Source: Dokdonella sp.
GTDB taxonomy: Bacteria > Pseudomonadota > Gammaproteobacteria > Xanthomonadales > Rhodanobacteraceae
Direction of reading: 5' to 3'
DNA length: 64,000 nt
NCBI RefSeq assembly: GCF_019634775.1
Contig: NZ_JAHCAS010000001.1
Span: 496,001 to 560,000 of the forward strand
Position 1 is the stretch's first letter; the number at the start of each line of letters is the position of its first letter. Shown in pieces: positions 54,500 to 63,869 of the stretch. The notes under the pieces are model-generated. The model worked only from the letters and a program-made list of their open reading frames with translations, had not been told where the DNA came from and did no database searches. The translations under genes and the position numbers were made by a program.

Positions 54500-54946
54500 T
54501 TGGCCTCGATCCTCGTCCTCCATGGACCGAACCTCAACCTGCTCGGCATGCGCGAGCCGGAGGTCTATGGCACGACCACGCTGGCCGCCATCGACGCCGA
54601 TCTCGCCGCACGTGCGCAGGCGGCCGGACATGCGCTGAACGTGTTCCAGTCGAATGCCGAGCATGCCCTGATCGAACGCGTCCATGCCGCCAGGGCCGAT
54701 GGCACCGCGTTCATCCTGATCAATGCGGGCGCCTTCACGCATACCAGCATCGCCCTGCGCGATGCCCTGGCGGCGGTGGCGATTCCTTTCATCGAGGTGC
54801 ATCTGTCGAACGTGTACGCGCGCGAACCGTTCCGCCACCACAGCTACCTCAGCGACATCGCCGTCGGCGTGGTCTGCGGGCTCGGGCCGATCGGCTACGG
54901 GCTGGCCCTGGCGGCGGCGATCCAGCGCCTGGAACGCACGAGCTGA
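54500..54946 (+). CDS. aroQ: 3-Dehydroquinate dehydratase, type II
   Basis: The 148-residue protein starts at TTG 54500 behind GGAG (54491-54494). Family motifs [40 protein letters not shown] and [20 protein letters not shown] are intact, including the catalytic Tyr and His. It performs the third step of the shikimate pathway. It is followed by accB, a common arrangement in gammaproteobacteria. Confidence 0.95.
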   Translation: MASILVLHGPNLNLLGMREPEVYGTTTLAAIDADLAARAQAAGHALNVFQSNAEHALIERVHAARADGTAFILINAGAFTHTSIALRDALAAVAIPFIEVHLSNVYAREPFRHHSYLSDIAVGVVCGLGPIGYGLALAAAIQRLERTS

Positions 54947-55005
54947 TTCCCCGAGCACCGCCCGCATGCCGGCGGCCGTCCCCATTCACGAGCAAGAGGC
55001 CCACC

Positions 55006-55476
55006 ATGGACCTGCGCAAGATCAAGAAACTCATCGACCTGCTCGAGGAGTCCAACCTCGCCGAACTCGAGATCAAGGAAGGCGAGGAGATCGTCCGCCT
55101 GTCGCGTTTCCCGAAGGGCATGGCACCAAGCTTCGCGCCACAGGTACCGGTCGCGCACGTGCAGGTCGAAGCGCCGCGCGCCACCGAACGCGCACCCGAC
55201 AGTGGCGCTGCGGCAGCGACCGCAGCCGCTGACGCCGAACAAGGCCATACCGTGCGCTCGCCGATGGTCGGCACCTTCTATGCCTCGCCGAACCCTGAAG
55301 CGCCGCCGTTCGTGAAGGTCGGCCAGTCGGTCAAGGTCGGCGACACCCTCGGCATCATCGAGGCGATGAAGATGTTCAACCAGATCGAGGCCGACGTCTC
55401 CGGCACCGTCCTCGCGGTGCTTGCGCAGACCGGGCATCCCGTCGAGTTCGACGAACCGTTGTTCGTGATTGGCTGA
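55006..55476 (+). CDS. accB: Biotin carboxyl carrier protein of acetyl-CoA carboxylase
   Basis: The 156-residue protein starts [20 protein letters not shown] and has an Ala/Pro linker (about 45-80) and a biotinyl domain with [13 protein letters not shown], where the K is biotinylated. It carries CO2 between AccC and AccAD for malonyl-CoA synthesis. Normally accC follows directly; here a 461-base inverted-repeat unit lies between them. Confidence 0.98.
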   Translation: MDLRKIKKLIDLLEESNLAELEIKEGEEIVRLSRFPKGMAPSFAPQVPVAHVQVEAPRATERAPDSGAAAATAAADAEQGHTVRSPMVGTFYASPNPEAPPFVKVGQSVKVGDTLGIIEAMKMFNQIEADVSGTVLAVLAQTGHPVEFDEPLFVIG

Positions 55477-55479
55477 ATA

Positions 55480-55940
55480 GCCGGGATTGGGGATTCGGAG
55501 TTCGGCTCGTGAAGGGTGATTCGTGATGTTTGATTCGGCAAAGCGGCCACGCGAACGACTGGACGTCCGGCAGGACGCCATGTCGCTCGTCGAGGCCGTC
55601 TGTCGCTTGACGACACGATTCCCGGACAACGGAAGGTTCGGCCTCGTCAGCGAGATGCGGCGCGCCGCGATCAGCATCCCGTCCAACATCTCGGAAGGTG
55701 CCGCAGGACGATCCACATCGGAATATCTGCGCTGCCCCTCAATGGCTCTCGGCTCGCTCGCGGAGCTCGATACACAGATCCAGATCACCAACCGCCTCGA
55801 ACTGTCGACGCCATCGACGGAACTCGGGGATCTGCTGCAACGGACTTTCGCTCGGCTGAATGCATTGATCCTCGCGATCGAGAAGCGGCGCAACGATGCG
55901 CGCTCTACCGAATTCCCAATCCCGAATCCCCAATCCCGGC
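55480..55940. mobile_element. Inverted-repeat unit carrying a four-helix-bundle gene
   Basis: GCCGGGATTGGGGATTCGG at 55480-55498 is repeated as its exact reverse complement at 55922-55940 (19 of 19). The right arm extends with further GAATCCC/AATTCCC units. The unit begins three bases after the accB stop and ends six bases before the accC start, and contains the S23-type gene. The arms are the same G-rich/C-rich sequence as the gene-free palindromes at 49131 and elsewhere. No transposase or clear target duplication was seen. Confidence 0.6.
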
Positions 55941-55957
55941 CCTCCCATGCTCGATAA
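55526..55957 (+). CDS. Four-helix-bundle protein, S23/IVP family
   Basis: The 143-residue protein (ATG 55526; GTG 55523 also in frame) has the family pattern [40 protein letters not shown], then [17 protein letters not shown], as in proteins encoded by 23S rRNA intervening sequences and the related Avd protein of diversity-generating retroelements. The last 15 residues ([16 protein letters not shown]) are encoded by the right repeat arm, and the stop overlaps the accC start by 11 bases. Function is unknown; family members bind nucleic acid. Confidence 0.85.
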   Translation: MFDSAKRPRERLDVRQDAMSLVEAVCRLTTRFPDNGRFGLVSEMRRAAISIPSNISEGAAGRSTSEYLRCPSMALGSLAELDTQIQITNRLELSTPSTELGDLLQRTFARLNALILAIEKRRNDARSTEFPIPNPQSRPSHAR

Positions 55958-57314
55958 GGTTGTCATCGCCAACCGTGGCGAAATCGCCCTGCGCATCCTG
56001 CGCGCCTGCCACGTGCTCGGCATCAAGACGGTGGCCGTGCATTCGACGGTCGATCGCAACCTCAAGCACGTCGGCATGGCCGACGAGTCGGTGTGCATCG
56101 GCCCGGCTCCGGCGGCGGAGAGCTATCTCAACGTGCCGGCGATCATCGCTGCCGCGGAAGTGACCGATGCGCAGGCAATCCACCCGGGCTACGGCTTCCT
56201 CAGCGAGAACGCCGACTTTGCCGAGCGTGTCGAGCAGTCGGGCTTCGTCTTCATCGGCCCGCGTGCCGACACGATCCGCATGATGGGCGACAAGGTCGAG
56301 GCGATCCGCGCCATGAAGGCGGCCGGCGTGCCCTGCGTGCCGGGTTCAGGCGGACCGCTCGGCGACGACGGCGCCGACAACGCACGCATCGCCCGCGACA
56401 TCGGCTATCCGGTCATCATCAAGGCGGCTGGCGGCGGCGGCGGCCGCGGCATGCGCGTGGTGCACACCGAGGCTCACCTGGCCAACGCGATCGCGATGAC
56501 CAAGAGCGAGGCCAAGGCCGCGTTCGGCAACGGCGAGGTCTACATGGAGAAGTTCCTCGAGAACCCGCGCCATGTCGAGATCCAGGTGCTGGCCGACGGC
56601 CAGGGCAATGCGATCCACCTCGGCGAGCGCGACTGTTCCATGCAGCGCCGCCACCAGAAGGTCGTCGAGGAAGCGCCGGCACCGGGCATCAGCGACGAAC
56701 TGCGCGCCGAGATCGGCAGAGTCTGCGTCGAGGCCTGCCTGCGCATCGGCTATCGCGGCGCCGGCACCTTCGAGTTCCTGTTCGAGGAAGGGCGCTTCTA
56801 CTTCATCGAGATGAACACACGCATCCAGGTCGAGCATCCGGTCACCGAGATGATCACCGGCATCGACCTCGTGCGCGAACAGCTGCTGATCGCTGCCGGC
56901 GAGAAGCTGTCGATCCGCCAGGAGGATGTACGCCTGACCGGCCATGCGATCGAGTGCCGCATCAATGCGGAAGACCCCGATACGTTCATGCCGAGCCCCG
57001 GCACGGTGAAACGATTCCTCGCCGCCGGCGGGCCAGGGGTGCGCACCGACACGCACATCTATGATGGCTACCGCATCCCGCCGAACTACGATTCGATGAT
57101 CGGCAAGCTGATCGTGCACGGCCGCGACCGCGCCACTGCCGTCGCGCGCATGCGCAACGCGCTGGCCGAGGTCGTCATCGAGGGTGTGAAGACGAACCTG
57201 CCGCTGCAGCAGCGCATCATGGCCGATGGCGGCTTCCAGACTGGCGGCATGAACATCCACTACCTCGAGAAGCGCATGGCCGAGGCGCGCGAGAAGGCGA
57301 TCGGCCTCGGCTGA
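55947..57314 (+). CDS. accC: Biotin carboxylase subunit of acetyl-CoA carboxylase
   Basis: The 455-residue protein is full length and starts [23 protein letters not shown]-grasp residues are intact ([43 protein letters not shown]). It carboxylates biotin on AccB. Upstream of its ATG is C-rich repeat sequence with no Shine-Dalgarno; translation may depend on coupling to the overlapping four-helix-bundle gene. Confidence 0.98.
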   Translation: MLDKVVIANRGEIALRILRACHVLGIKTVAVHSTVDRNLKHVGMADESVCIGPAPAAESYLNVPAIIAAAEVTDAQAIHPGYGFLSENADFAERVEQSGFVFIGPRADTIRMMGDKVEAIRAMKAAGVPCVPGSGGPLGDDGADNARIARDIGYPVIIKAAGGGGGRGMRVVHTEAHLANAIAMTKSEAKAAFGNGEVYMEKFLENPRHVEIQVLADGQGNAIHLGERDCSMQRRHQKVVEEAPAPGISDELRAEIGRVCVEACLRIGYRGAGTFEFLFEEGRFYFIEMNTRIQVEHPVTEMITGIDLVREQLLIAAGEKLSIRQEDVRLTGHAIECRINAEDPDTFMPSPGTVKRFLAAGGPGVRTDTHIYDGYRIPPNYDSMIGKLIVHGRDRATAVARMRNALAEVVIEGVKTNLPLQQRIMADGGFQTGGMNIHYLEKRMAEAREKAIGLG

Positions 57315-57327
57315 TCGTTGCGCTGCC

Positions 57328-58224
57328 ATGTTCGAACTCTGCTTGAACCTGCGCATCGACCAGCAGGCGGCCGTCGAGGCCGCGCTGGACGACGTCGGCG
57401 CACTGTCGATCACCCTGCTCGACGCCGACGCAGATACCAGCAACGAGCAGGCCATCCTCGAGCCGGCGGTCGGCGAGACGCCGCTGTGGCCGATGATCGC
57501 GCTGGTCGCGCTGTTCGAGGCCGACGTCGATCGCGCCGGTCTCGTGCACGTGCTCGGCGAACTCGTGCCCGACATCACGCCGGAGCAGATCGGCTTCCGC
57601 GAGGTCGAGGAACAGGACTGGACGCGCGCGTGGATGGATCGCTTCCAGCCGATGCGTTTCGGCGAACGCGTGTGGATCTACCCGTGGAACATCGAGCCGC
57701 CGTCCGATGGCGACGCGGTCGTCGTGCGCCTCGATCCGGGTCTCGCCTTCGGCACCGGCACGCACCCGACCACGGCCCTGTGCCTCGAATGGCTGGATGG
57801 CGCCGACCTGGCCGGTCGCGACGTGATCGACTACGGCTGCGGCTCGGGCGTGCTGGCGATCGCCGCAGCCCTGCTCGGTGCGCGCCGTGTCGTCGCGGTC
57901 GACAATGATCCGCAAGCGCTTTCGGCCACGCTCGACAACGCGGCACGCAACGGCGTCGACGCACGCATCGCCGTGGCCGCACCCGGCGACGAGGACACCG
58001 CGCCGGCCGACGTGCTGGTCGCCAACATCCTCGCCGGCCCGCTGCACGAGCTCGCCGGCCTGTTCGCCGCGCGCGTGAAACCCGGTGGCGGGCTCGCCCT
58101 GTCCGGCATCCTCGTCGGCCAGGACGCGGAACTGTGCACGCGCTACGCCGAATGGTTCGATGATCTCGTGGTGACGCAGCGCGAGGACTGGGTGCGCATC
58201 ACCGCCCGGCGATCGGCGCGCTGA
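57328..58224 (+). CDS. prmA: Ribosomal protein L11 methyltransferase
   Basis: The 298-residue protein has the PrmA hallmarks EQDWTRAWMDRFQPMRFGER, LDPGLAFGTGTHPTTALCL, DYGCGSGVLAIAAALLGA and VANILAGPLHELAG. It trimethylates ribosomal protein L11. It follows accC by 13 bases, a usual order. Confidence 0.97.
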   Translation: MFELCLNLRIDQQAAVEAALDDVGALSITLLDADADTSNEQAILEPAVGETPLWPMIALVALFEADVDRAGLVHVLGELVPDITPEQIGFREVEEQDWTRAWMDRFQPMRFGERVWIYPWNIEPPSDGDAVVVRLDPGLAFGTGTHPTTALCLEWLDGADLAGRDVIDYGCGSGVLAIAAALLGARRVVAVDNDPQALSATLDNAARNGVDARIAVAAPGDEDTAPADVLVANILAGPLHELAGLFAARVKPGGGLALSGILVGQDAELCTRYAEWFDDLVVTQREDWVRITARRSAR

Positions 58225-58240
58225 GCCCCGCACCTCACCG

Positions 58241-58311
58241 GCAGGAGCCTCTTCAGGGGCGATGCTTTTCGAAGCGCCCGCCAAAAGCCGCGCCCGCAAA
58301 CGGGCTCCTAC
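58241..58311. repeat. REP-like inverted repeat
   Basis: GCAGGAGCCTCTTCAGGGGC and CGCAAACGGGCTCCTACGGC, with GCGATGCTTTT between; related to 17975-18054 and 63697-63768. It sits between prmA and the DUF3426 gene. Confidence 0.75.
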
Positions 58312-58326
58312 GGCTAGAATTTGTGC

Positions 58327-59121
58327 ATGTTCGCGCAATGCCCCGAGTGCCTGACCATCTTCCGCATCACCACGGCCGATCTCGCCGCGGCGCGCGGCAG
58401 CATGCGTTGCGGCCACTGCAATGCACTGTTCGATGCCCTGGCAACCTTGACCGCGCAGCTGCCGCCCGAGCCGATCGGCGAACTCGCGCGAAACCGCGAG
58501 CATGAATCGCCGCCGCAGCTCAGCCATCCGGTGTTCCGGCCGACGCCGCCAGGCCAGGGCTCGCTGTTTGTCGATGCGGATGACCGCCCGCGCCGCAGCC
58601 ATGGCAGCATGGCACCCGAGTTCGCGCGGCGTACGTCACGCACGCATGGAGCAAGGCGCAACGGTCGCTGGATCGCCGGCAGCGCCCTGCTCGCCGTCGT
58701 CCTCGCCGGCCAGATCGCCTGGGCCGAGCGGGCGCACTGGATCGATGATGCACGCTTCCGGCCATGGCTCGATACGGTCTGCGACACGCTCGGCTGCACC
58801 CTGCCGCTGCGCCGCGACGACGCTCTGCTCGAACTGGCCTCACGCGACATCCGCCCGCACCCATCGGTGCCTGGCGCACTGATCGTGTCGGCCACGCTGC
58901 ACAACGCGGCCGACTTCGCCCAACCATTCCCACCAGTGCAGGTCACCCTGTCCGACTTCGACGAGAAACGCATCGCCATGCGGCGTTTCCTGCCGCGCGA
59001 CTACCTCGCCGACGAGGCGGGCCTGCGCAAGGGGCTCGCTCCCGGCGCGAACGCCGCGATCGTGTTCGAAGTGGTCGATCCGGGGCGCAACGCGGTGGCG
59101 TTCGAGTTCAGCTTTGAATAG
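58327..59121 (+). CDS. Zinc-ribbon / DUF3426 membrane protein
   Basis: The 264-residue protein starts at ATG 58327 (MFAQCPECLTIFRITTADLA). C5/C8 and C29/C32 (MRCGHCNALF) make an MJ0042-type zinc ribbon; one membrane helix (about 118-138) follows, then a DUF3426 domain (about 145-264) with LIVSATLHNAADFAQPFPPV and a final FEFSFE. Function is unknown; it is conserved between prmA and fis in this group. Confidence 0.9.
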   Translation: MFAQCPECLTIFRITTADLAAARGSMRCGHCNALFDALATLTAQLPPEPIGELARNREHESPPQLSHPVFRPTPPGQGSLFVDADDRPRRSHGSMAPEFARRTSRTHGARRNGRWIAGSALLAVVLAGQIAWAERAHWIDDARFRPWLDTVCDTLGCTLPLRRDDALLELASRDIRPHPSVPGALIVSATLHNAADFAQPFPPVQVTLSDFDEKRIAMRRFLPRDYLADEAGLRKGLAPGANAAIVFEVVDPGRNAVAFEFSFE

Positions 59122-59213
59122 CAGGGAATGCGGCATGGTTGGGAGCAGGAGCGAAGAGCCGAGCCGTTTTGACCATTCCCTGCTCCCCATTCTCCATTCC
59201 CATCTTCTCCCCC
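59122..59213. repeat. GGGAATG palindromic element
   Basis: GCAGGGAATGCGGCATGG and CCATTCCCTGC...CCATTCCCATC arms surround AGCAGGAGCGAAGAGCCGAG. The centre is shared with the element at 62683-62777 (AAGCGAAGAGCTGAGCGGCT). It lies between the DUF3426 gene and fis. Confidence 0.75.
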
Positions 59214-59308
59214 CGCGCCGGCCGGAGTAGACTCGTTTCCCCCTCGCGTGGGCCGGGCTTGTACAACGGTCTGCGTCGAAGCCTCCAGCCATCGGGATCC
59301 CGACAGCC

Positions 59309-59587
59309 GTGAATGCCGTTGCCCCTCTGCGTGTCGACGCCGCGCAGGATTCGTCATTGCAACCCGCGCTGCGCGAATGTGTCGCGCGCGCCGTGCGCCG
59401 CTACCTTGCCGATGTCGATTCGCAGCCGGGCGAAGGCCTGCACGCATTGGTCCTCGCCGAAGTCGAGTGCCCGCTGCTGCGTGAAGTCATGGCCTGGTAC
59501 GGCGGCAACCAGAGCAAGGCCGCGGCGGCGCTCGGCATCAATCGTGCAACCCTGCGCAGGAAGCTGCAGCACTACGGCCTCACCTGA
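59309..59587 (+). CDS. fis: DNA-binding protein Fis
   Basis: The 92-residue protein starts at GTG 59309. Its C-terminal helix-turn-helix [20 protein letters not shown], then [13 protein letters not shown] is diagnostic of Fis. It is a nucleoid protein and growth-phase regulator. The start and ribosome binding site are weakly defined. It precedes purH by 83 bases. Confidence 0.92.
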   Translation: MNAVAPLRVDAAQDSSLQPALRECVARAVRRYLADVDSQPGEGLHALVLAEVECPLLREVMAWYGGNQSKAAAALGINRATLRRKLQHYGLT

Positions 59588-59670
59588 ATCCTGCGCACGC
59601 GCGTGCGGCGCGGGCGCGTCGCACCGACCCCCACCCGCCCCAAGACCAGCCCGAGAATCCGGAGAGCTCG

Positions 59671-61248
59671 ATGTTCGACGCCTCGCTCGTCCACCCGCGC
59701 CGCGCCCTGCTGAGCGTCTCCGACAAGACCGGCCTCACCGACTTCGCGCGCGGTCTCGACGCACTCGGTATCCGGCTCGTCTCGACCGGCGGCACCGCAA
59801 CTGCGCTGCGTGACGCGAAACTCCAGGTCACCGAGGTCAGCGCCCTGACCGGCTTCCCGGAGATCATGGACGGCCGCGTCAAAACCCTGCATCCGCTCGT
59901 GCACGGCGGCCTGCTCGGCCGACGCGGCGTCGACGAAGCCGTGATGGCCGAGCACGGCATCCGCCCGATCGACCTGCTGGTGGTCAACCTGTATCCGTTC
60001 GAGCGGGTCACCGCGCAGCCCGATTGCGGACTCGCCGAGGCCATCGAGAACATCGACGTCGGCGGTCCGGCGATGCTGCGCGCGGCGGCGAAGAACCACG
60101 AGCACGTCGCCGTCGTCGTCGATCCGGCCGACTACGCCGAAGTGCTCGAGGCGCTGGCCCATGGCGGCACCACCATCGAACTGCGCCGGCGCCTCGCCGC
60201 CAAGGCCTTCGCCCATACCGCCGCCTACGACGGGCGCATCGCCAACTGGCTCGGCGCGCGCATCGACGGCGACACCAGCGAGGCCTTCGCGCCGACCCTG
60301 CACATGAGCTTCGAGCGCAAGCAGGTCCTGCGCTACGGCGAAAACCCGCACCAGGGCGCTGCGCTGTACGTGCAGCGCGAGATACCGGCCGGTACGGTCG
60401 CCGGCGCACAGGTACTGGCCGGCAAGGAACTCTCGTACAACAACCTCGCCGACGCCGATGCCGCACTCGAGTGCGTGAAGGCGTTCCAGCGCACGCCGGC
60501 CTGCGTCATCGTCAAGCACGCCAATCCCTGCGGCGTCGCCCTCGCCTCGAGCATCAGCGAGGCCTATGAGCACGCCTACGCCTGCGATCCGGTCTCGGCC
60601 TTCGGCGGCATCATCGCCTTCAACCACCGCCTCGATGCCGACACCGCCACGCGCATCCTCGAACGCCAGTTCGTCGAGGTGGTGATTGCGCCGGAGGTCG
60701 ACGAAGGCGCGCTCGCCGCGTTCATGAGGAAGCCGAACGTGCGCCTGCTCGCCAGCGGCAACTGGCCTGAACACGCACCGCCGTATGCCGATTTCAAGCG
60801 CATCGCCGGCGGCCTGCTCGTGCAGGACGTCGATCGCGACACCCTGCTGCTCACCGACCTCAAGGTCGTCTCGCGCCGCGTGCCCGAGCCCGACGAACTG
60901 CGTGACCTGCTGTTCGCCTGGCATGTCGCCATGTTCGTCAAGTCGAATGCGATCGTCTACGCACGCGGCGGCCGCACCATCGGCATCGGCGCCGGACAGA
61001 TGAGTCGCGTGATCAGCGCGCGCATCGCCGCGATGAAAGCCGAGGAAGCCGGCCTCGACGTACCGGGCAGCGTGATGGCCTCCGACGCCTTCTTTCCGTT
61101 CCGCGACGGCATCGACACCGCCGCCGCCGCCGGCATCCGTGCCGTGATCCAACCCGGCGGCTCGATGCGCGACAGCGAAGTCATCGCCGCCGCCGACGAG
61201 CACGACATGGCGATGGTGTTTACCGGCGTGAGGCATTTCCGTCATTGA
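59671..61248 (+). CDS. purH: Bifunctional AICAR transformylase / IMP cyclohydrolase
   Basis: The 525-residue protein starts at ATG 59671 behind GGAGAG. The N-terminal cyclohydrolase domain begins [20 protein letters not shown], and the C-terminal transformylase domain has [30 protein letters not shown] and [12 protein letters not shown]. It catalyses the last two steps of IMP synthesis in the cytosol. Confidence 0.98.
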   Translation: MFDASLVHPRRALLSVSDKTGLTDFARGLDALGIRLVSTGGTATALRDAKLQVTEVSALTGFPEIMDGRVKTLHPLVHGGLLGRRGVDEAVMAEHGIRPIDLLVVNLYPFERVTAQPDCGLAEAIENIDVGGPAMLRAAAKNHEHVAVVVDPADYAEVLEALAHGGTTIELRRRLAAKAFAHTAAYDGRIANWLGARIDGDTSEAFAPTLHMSFERKQVLRYGENPHQGAALYVQREIPAGTVAGAQVLAGKELSYNNLADADAALECVKAFQRTPACVIVKHANPCGVALASSISEAYEHAYACDPVSAFGGIIAFNHRLDADTATRILERQFVEVVIAPEVDEGALAAFMRKPNVRLLASGNWPEHAPPYADFKRIAGGLLVQDVDRDTLLLTDLKVVSRRVPEPDELRDLLFAWHVAMFVKSNAIVYARGGRTIGIGAGQMSRVISARIAAMKAEEAGLDVPGSVMASDAFFPFRDGIDTAAAAGIRAVIQPGGSMRDSEVIAAADEHDMAMVFTGVRHFRH

Positions 61249-61265
61249 GGGCGGCAATGGCGGCG

Positions 61266-61393
61266 GAGCCGGGAATGCGGAACAGGGAATGGAGCATGGT
61301 TGAAGCCGCCCTGTTCTTCGCTCCCTGCTCCTGACCAATCCGTGTTCCCCATACTCCATCCAAGGTTCCACCACTATTCCCCATTCCCGGCTC
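61266..61393. repeat. GGGAATG palindromic element upstream of purD
   Basis: GAGCCGGGAATG (61266-61277) pairs with CCATTCCCGGCTC (61381-61393). The right end stops four bases before the purD ATG, so no Shine-Dalgarno is present there. Confidence 0.85.
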
Positions 61394-61397
61394 TTCC

Positions 61398-62678
61398 ATG
61401 AAACTCCTCGTCATCGGTTCCGGCGGCCGTGAACACGCCCTCGCCTGGAAGCTCGCGCAGTCGCCGCATGTCGGCGAGGTGATCGTTGCGCCGGGCAATG
61501 CGGGCACCGCGCGCGAACCGCGCGTACGCAATGCCGATGTCGCCGCGTCCGACATCGAGGGCCTGCTCACGCTCGCACTGGAAGAGGACGTCGCGCTGAC
61601 CGTGGTCGGCCCGGAAGGGCCTCTGGTCGCCGGCATCGTCGACCGCTTCCGCGATGCCGGCCTGGCCTGCTTCGGCCCGCGCCGCATCGCCGCCCAGCTC
61701 GAGGGCTCGAAGGCCTTCGCCAAAGCCTTCCTCGAACGCCACAACATCCCGACCGCGCGCTACGCGGTGTTCACCGAAGTCGATGCAGCACTGGCCTACA
61801 TACGCAAACACGGCGCACCGATCGTCATCAAGGCCGATGGCCTCGCCGCCGGCAAGGGCGTCGTCGTCGCCCTGACCCTGGGCGACGCCGAGCAGGCCGT
61901 ACGCGACATGCTCGGCGCACATGCCCTCGGCGATGCCTCGGCGCGCGTCGTCATCGAAGAGTTCCTCGACGGCGAGGAGGCGAGCTACATCGTCATCGCC
62001 GACGGCACGCATGCGCTGCCGATGGCGACCAGCCAGGACCACAAGCGCGTCGGCGAGGCCGACACCGGCCCGAACACCGGCGGCATGGGCGCCTACTCAC
62101 CGGCACCGGTGGTCACTCCCGAGGTCGAACGGCGCATCCTCGACGAAATCATCAACCCGACCCTCGCCGGCATGGCCGCCGAAGGCGCGCCGTTCATCGG
62201 CTTCCTCTACGCAGGACTGATGATCGGTCGCGACGGCGCGCCGAAGGTGATCGAGTTCAACGTGCGCTTCGGTGACCCGGAAACGCAACCGATCCTGCTG
62301 CGCCTGCGCTCGGACCTCGTCGAACTCGTCGAGGCCGCCTTGCAGGGCCGCCTCGACCGCGTCGATGCGCAATGGGATCCGCGTCCGGCGATCGGCGTGG
62401 TGATCGCCGCACAGGGCTATCCCGGCAAGGTGCGCACGGGCGATCCCATCGACGGCCTCGATGCGCCGCCCGGCGCGGACACGAAGCTGTTCCACGCCGG
62501 CACGCGCGTTTCCGACGGCAAGGTGCTCAGCGCCGGCGGCCGCGTGCTGACCGCCTGCGCGCTCGGCGACGACATCGCCCAGGCGCGCGAGCGCGCCTAC
62601 GCCCTCGCCCGCTCGATCCGTTTTGAAGGTTGTTTCTTCCGCCGCGACATTGGTCATCGCGCGCTGGGGCGTAGCTAA
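61398..62678 (+). CDS. purD: Phosphoribosylamine-glycine ligase
   Basis: The 426-residue protein is full length, starting MKLLVIGSGGREHALAWKLA, with ATP-grasp motifs IVIKADGLAAGKGVVVALTL, DHKRVGEADTGPNTGGMGAY and FNVRFGDPETQ. It joins glycine to phosphoribosylamine in purine synthesis. It follows purH across a palindromic element. Confidence 0.98.
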   Translation: MKLLVIGSGGREHALAWKLAQSPHVGEVIVAPGNAGTAREPRVRNADVAASDIEGLLTLALEEDVALTVVGPEGPLVAGIVDRFRDAGLACFGPRRIAAQLEGSKAFAKAFLERHNIPTARYAVFTEVDAALAYIRKHGAPIVIKADGLAAGKGVVVALTLGDAEQAVRDMLGAHALGDASARVVIEEFLDGEEASYIVIADGTHALPMATSQDHKRVGEADTGPNTGGMGAYSPAPVVTPEVERRILDEIINPTLAGMAAEGAPFIGFLYAGLMIGRDGAPKVIEFNVRFGDPETQPILLRLRSDLVELVEAALQGRLDRVDAQWDPRPAIGVVIAAQGYPGKVRTGDPIDGLDAPPGADTKLFHAGTRVSDGKVLSAGGRVLTACALGDDIAQARERAYALARSIRFEGCFFRRDIGHRALGRS

Positions 62679-62682
62679 GCTG

Positions 62683-62777
62683 GAGCGGGGAATCGAGAAT
62701 GGGGAATGGTCAAGAGCAAGAAGCGAAGAGCTGAGCGGCTTTGACCATTCCCGATTCCCTATTCGCCATTCCCGACT
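62683..62777. repeat. GGGAATGGTCAA palindromic element
   Basis: GGGAATGGTCAA (62702-62713) pairs perfectly with TTGACCATTCCC (62741-62752), and outer arms GAGCGGGGAAT / CCATTCCCGACTC extend the stem. Unlike at purD and accC, an AGGAG follows before the next gene. Confidence 0.9.
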
Positions 62778-62789
62778 CAGGAGTCCGCC

Positions 62790-63215
62790 ATGTCCGTTTT
62801 CCTGCGTCCGCTCATCGCCATCATCGCCGGCCTCGTGGTCGGCAGCATCGTCAACATGGGCATCATCACCTTCGGCGGAAAACTGATTCCGCCACCGGCC
62901 GGCGCCGATGTCGCAACGATGGAAGGCCTCACCGCGACGATGCACCTGTTCGAGTCGAAGCATTTCCTCACGCCGTTCCTCGCGCATGCGCTCGGCACCT
63001 TCGTCGGCGCGCTGGTCGCCGCGCTGATCGCATCGAAGCGTCCGCTGATTCCGGCCTGCATCGTCGGCGGCCTGTTCCTGCTCGGCGGCATCGCCGCCGT
63101 GTTCATGCTGCCGGCGCCGGCCTGGTTCAATGCCACCGATTTGCTGCTCGCCTATGCACCGGCGACCTGGCTCGCCTTGAAGCTGGCGCAACGACGCCAC
63201 CCCACGCGGGCCTGA
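62790..63215 (+). CDS. Four-helix membrane protein
   Basis: The 141-residue protein starts at ATG 62790 behind AGGAG. It has four predicted transmembrane helices (about 8-30, 62-85, 90-112, 115-133). I do not recognise a named family. It is 19 bases upstream of the CopD-like gene, so the two likely share a transcript. Confidence 0.75.
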   Translation: MSVFLRPLIAIIAGLVVGSIVNMGIITFGGKLIPPPAGADVATMEGLTATMHLFESKHFLTPFLAHALGTFVGALVAALIASKRPLIPACIVGGLFLLGGIAAVFMLPAPAWFNATDLLLAYAPATWLALKLAQRRHPTRA

Positions 63216-63234
63216 TCCACTCGGAGATGGCGCC

Positions 63235-63687
63235 ATGTACACGACGATCCTGTTCCTGCACATCCTCGGCGCGACGATCTGGACCGGCGGTCATCTCGTG
63301 CTTGCGTTCAGCGTGCTGCCGGCGGCACTGAAGGCACGCGATCCGGCGCGCCTGCTCGCCTTCGAGAAGAGCTACGAGGGTCTCGGCATGAGCGCGCTGG
63401 CCGTGCAGGTGCTTACCGGCCTCTGGCTCGCCCACACGCTGCAACCGTCCATCGCCGACTGGTTCGCGCTGGCGTCGCCGCAGTCGAAACTGATCCTGCT
63501 CAAGCTCGGCCTGCTCCTGCTCACCGCGGCCACCGCGATCGACGCGCGCCTGCGCATCATCCCCAAGCTCGACGCGCGTACGCTGCCGAAAATGGCCGTG
63601 CGCATCGCCCTGGTCACGCTGTTCTCGGTGCTGTTCGTCGCCGCCGGCGTGTCGTTCCGCGGCGGGCTGCTGTTCGGGATGGTGTAA
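63235..63687 (+). CDS. CopD-like membrane protein
   Basis: The 150-residue protein opens MYTTILFLHILGATIWTGGH and continues LVLAFSVLPAAL, resembling one bundle of CopD-type copper or heme-binding membrane proteins (H9, H20 in helix 1). Four helices are predicted. It may handle copper or heme at the membrane; this is a family-level guess. Confidence 0.7.
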   Translation: MYTTILFLHILGATIWTGGHLVLAFSVLPAALKARDPARLLAFEKSYEGLGMSALAVQVLTGLWLAHTLQPSIADWFALASPQSKLILLKLGLLLLTAATAIDARLRIIPKLDARTLPKMAVRIALVTLFSVLFVAAGVSFRGGLLFGMV

Positions 63688-63696
63688 CCACACCCT

Positions 63697-63768
63697 GCAG
63701 GAGCCCGTTCACGGGCGATGCTTTTTGATGCGATCCAAAGAAAGCATCGCCCCTGAAGGGGCTCCTAC
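63697..63768. repeat. REP-like inverted repeat
   Basis: GCAGGAGCCCGTTCACGGGC and GCCCCTGAAGGGGCTCCTAC, with GATGCTTTTT and AAAGCATC between; third copy of the family seen at 17975 and 58241. Confidence 0.85.
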
Positions 63769-63784
63769 GAAAGCATGGAAGGCC

Positions 63785-63850
63785 GCAGGAGCGCATCCTG
63801 TGCGCGATCGTTCTTGTGTTGCGCCAATCGCGCTCAGGATGCGCTCCTGC
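63785..63850. repeat. 16-bp inverted repeat
   Basis: GCAGGAGCGCATCCTG (63785-63800) and its exact reverse complement CAGGATGCGCTCCTGC (63835-63850). A degenerate relative occurs near 11719. Lies between the CopD-like gene and the convergent partial gene. Confidence 0.85.
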
Positions 63851-63869
63851 ACGGAAGCAAGTCGGGTGG

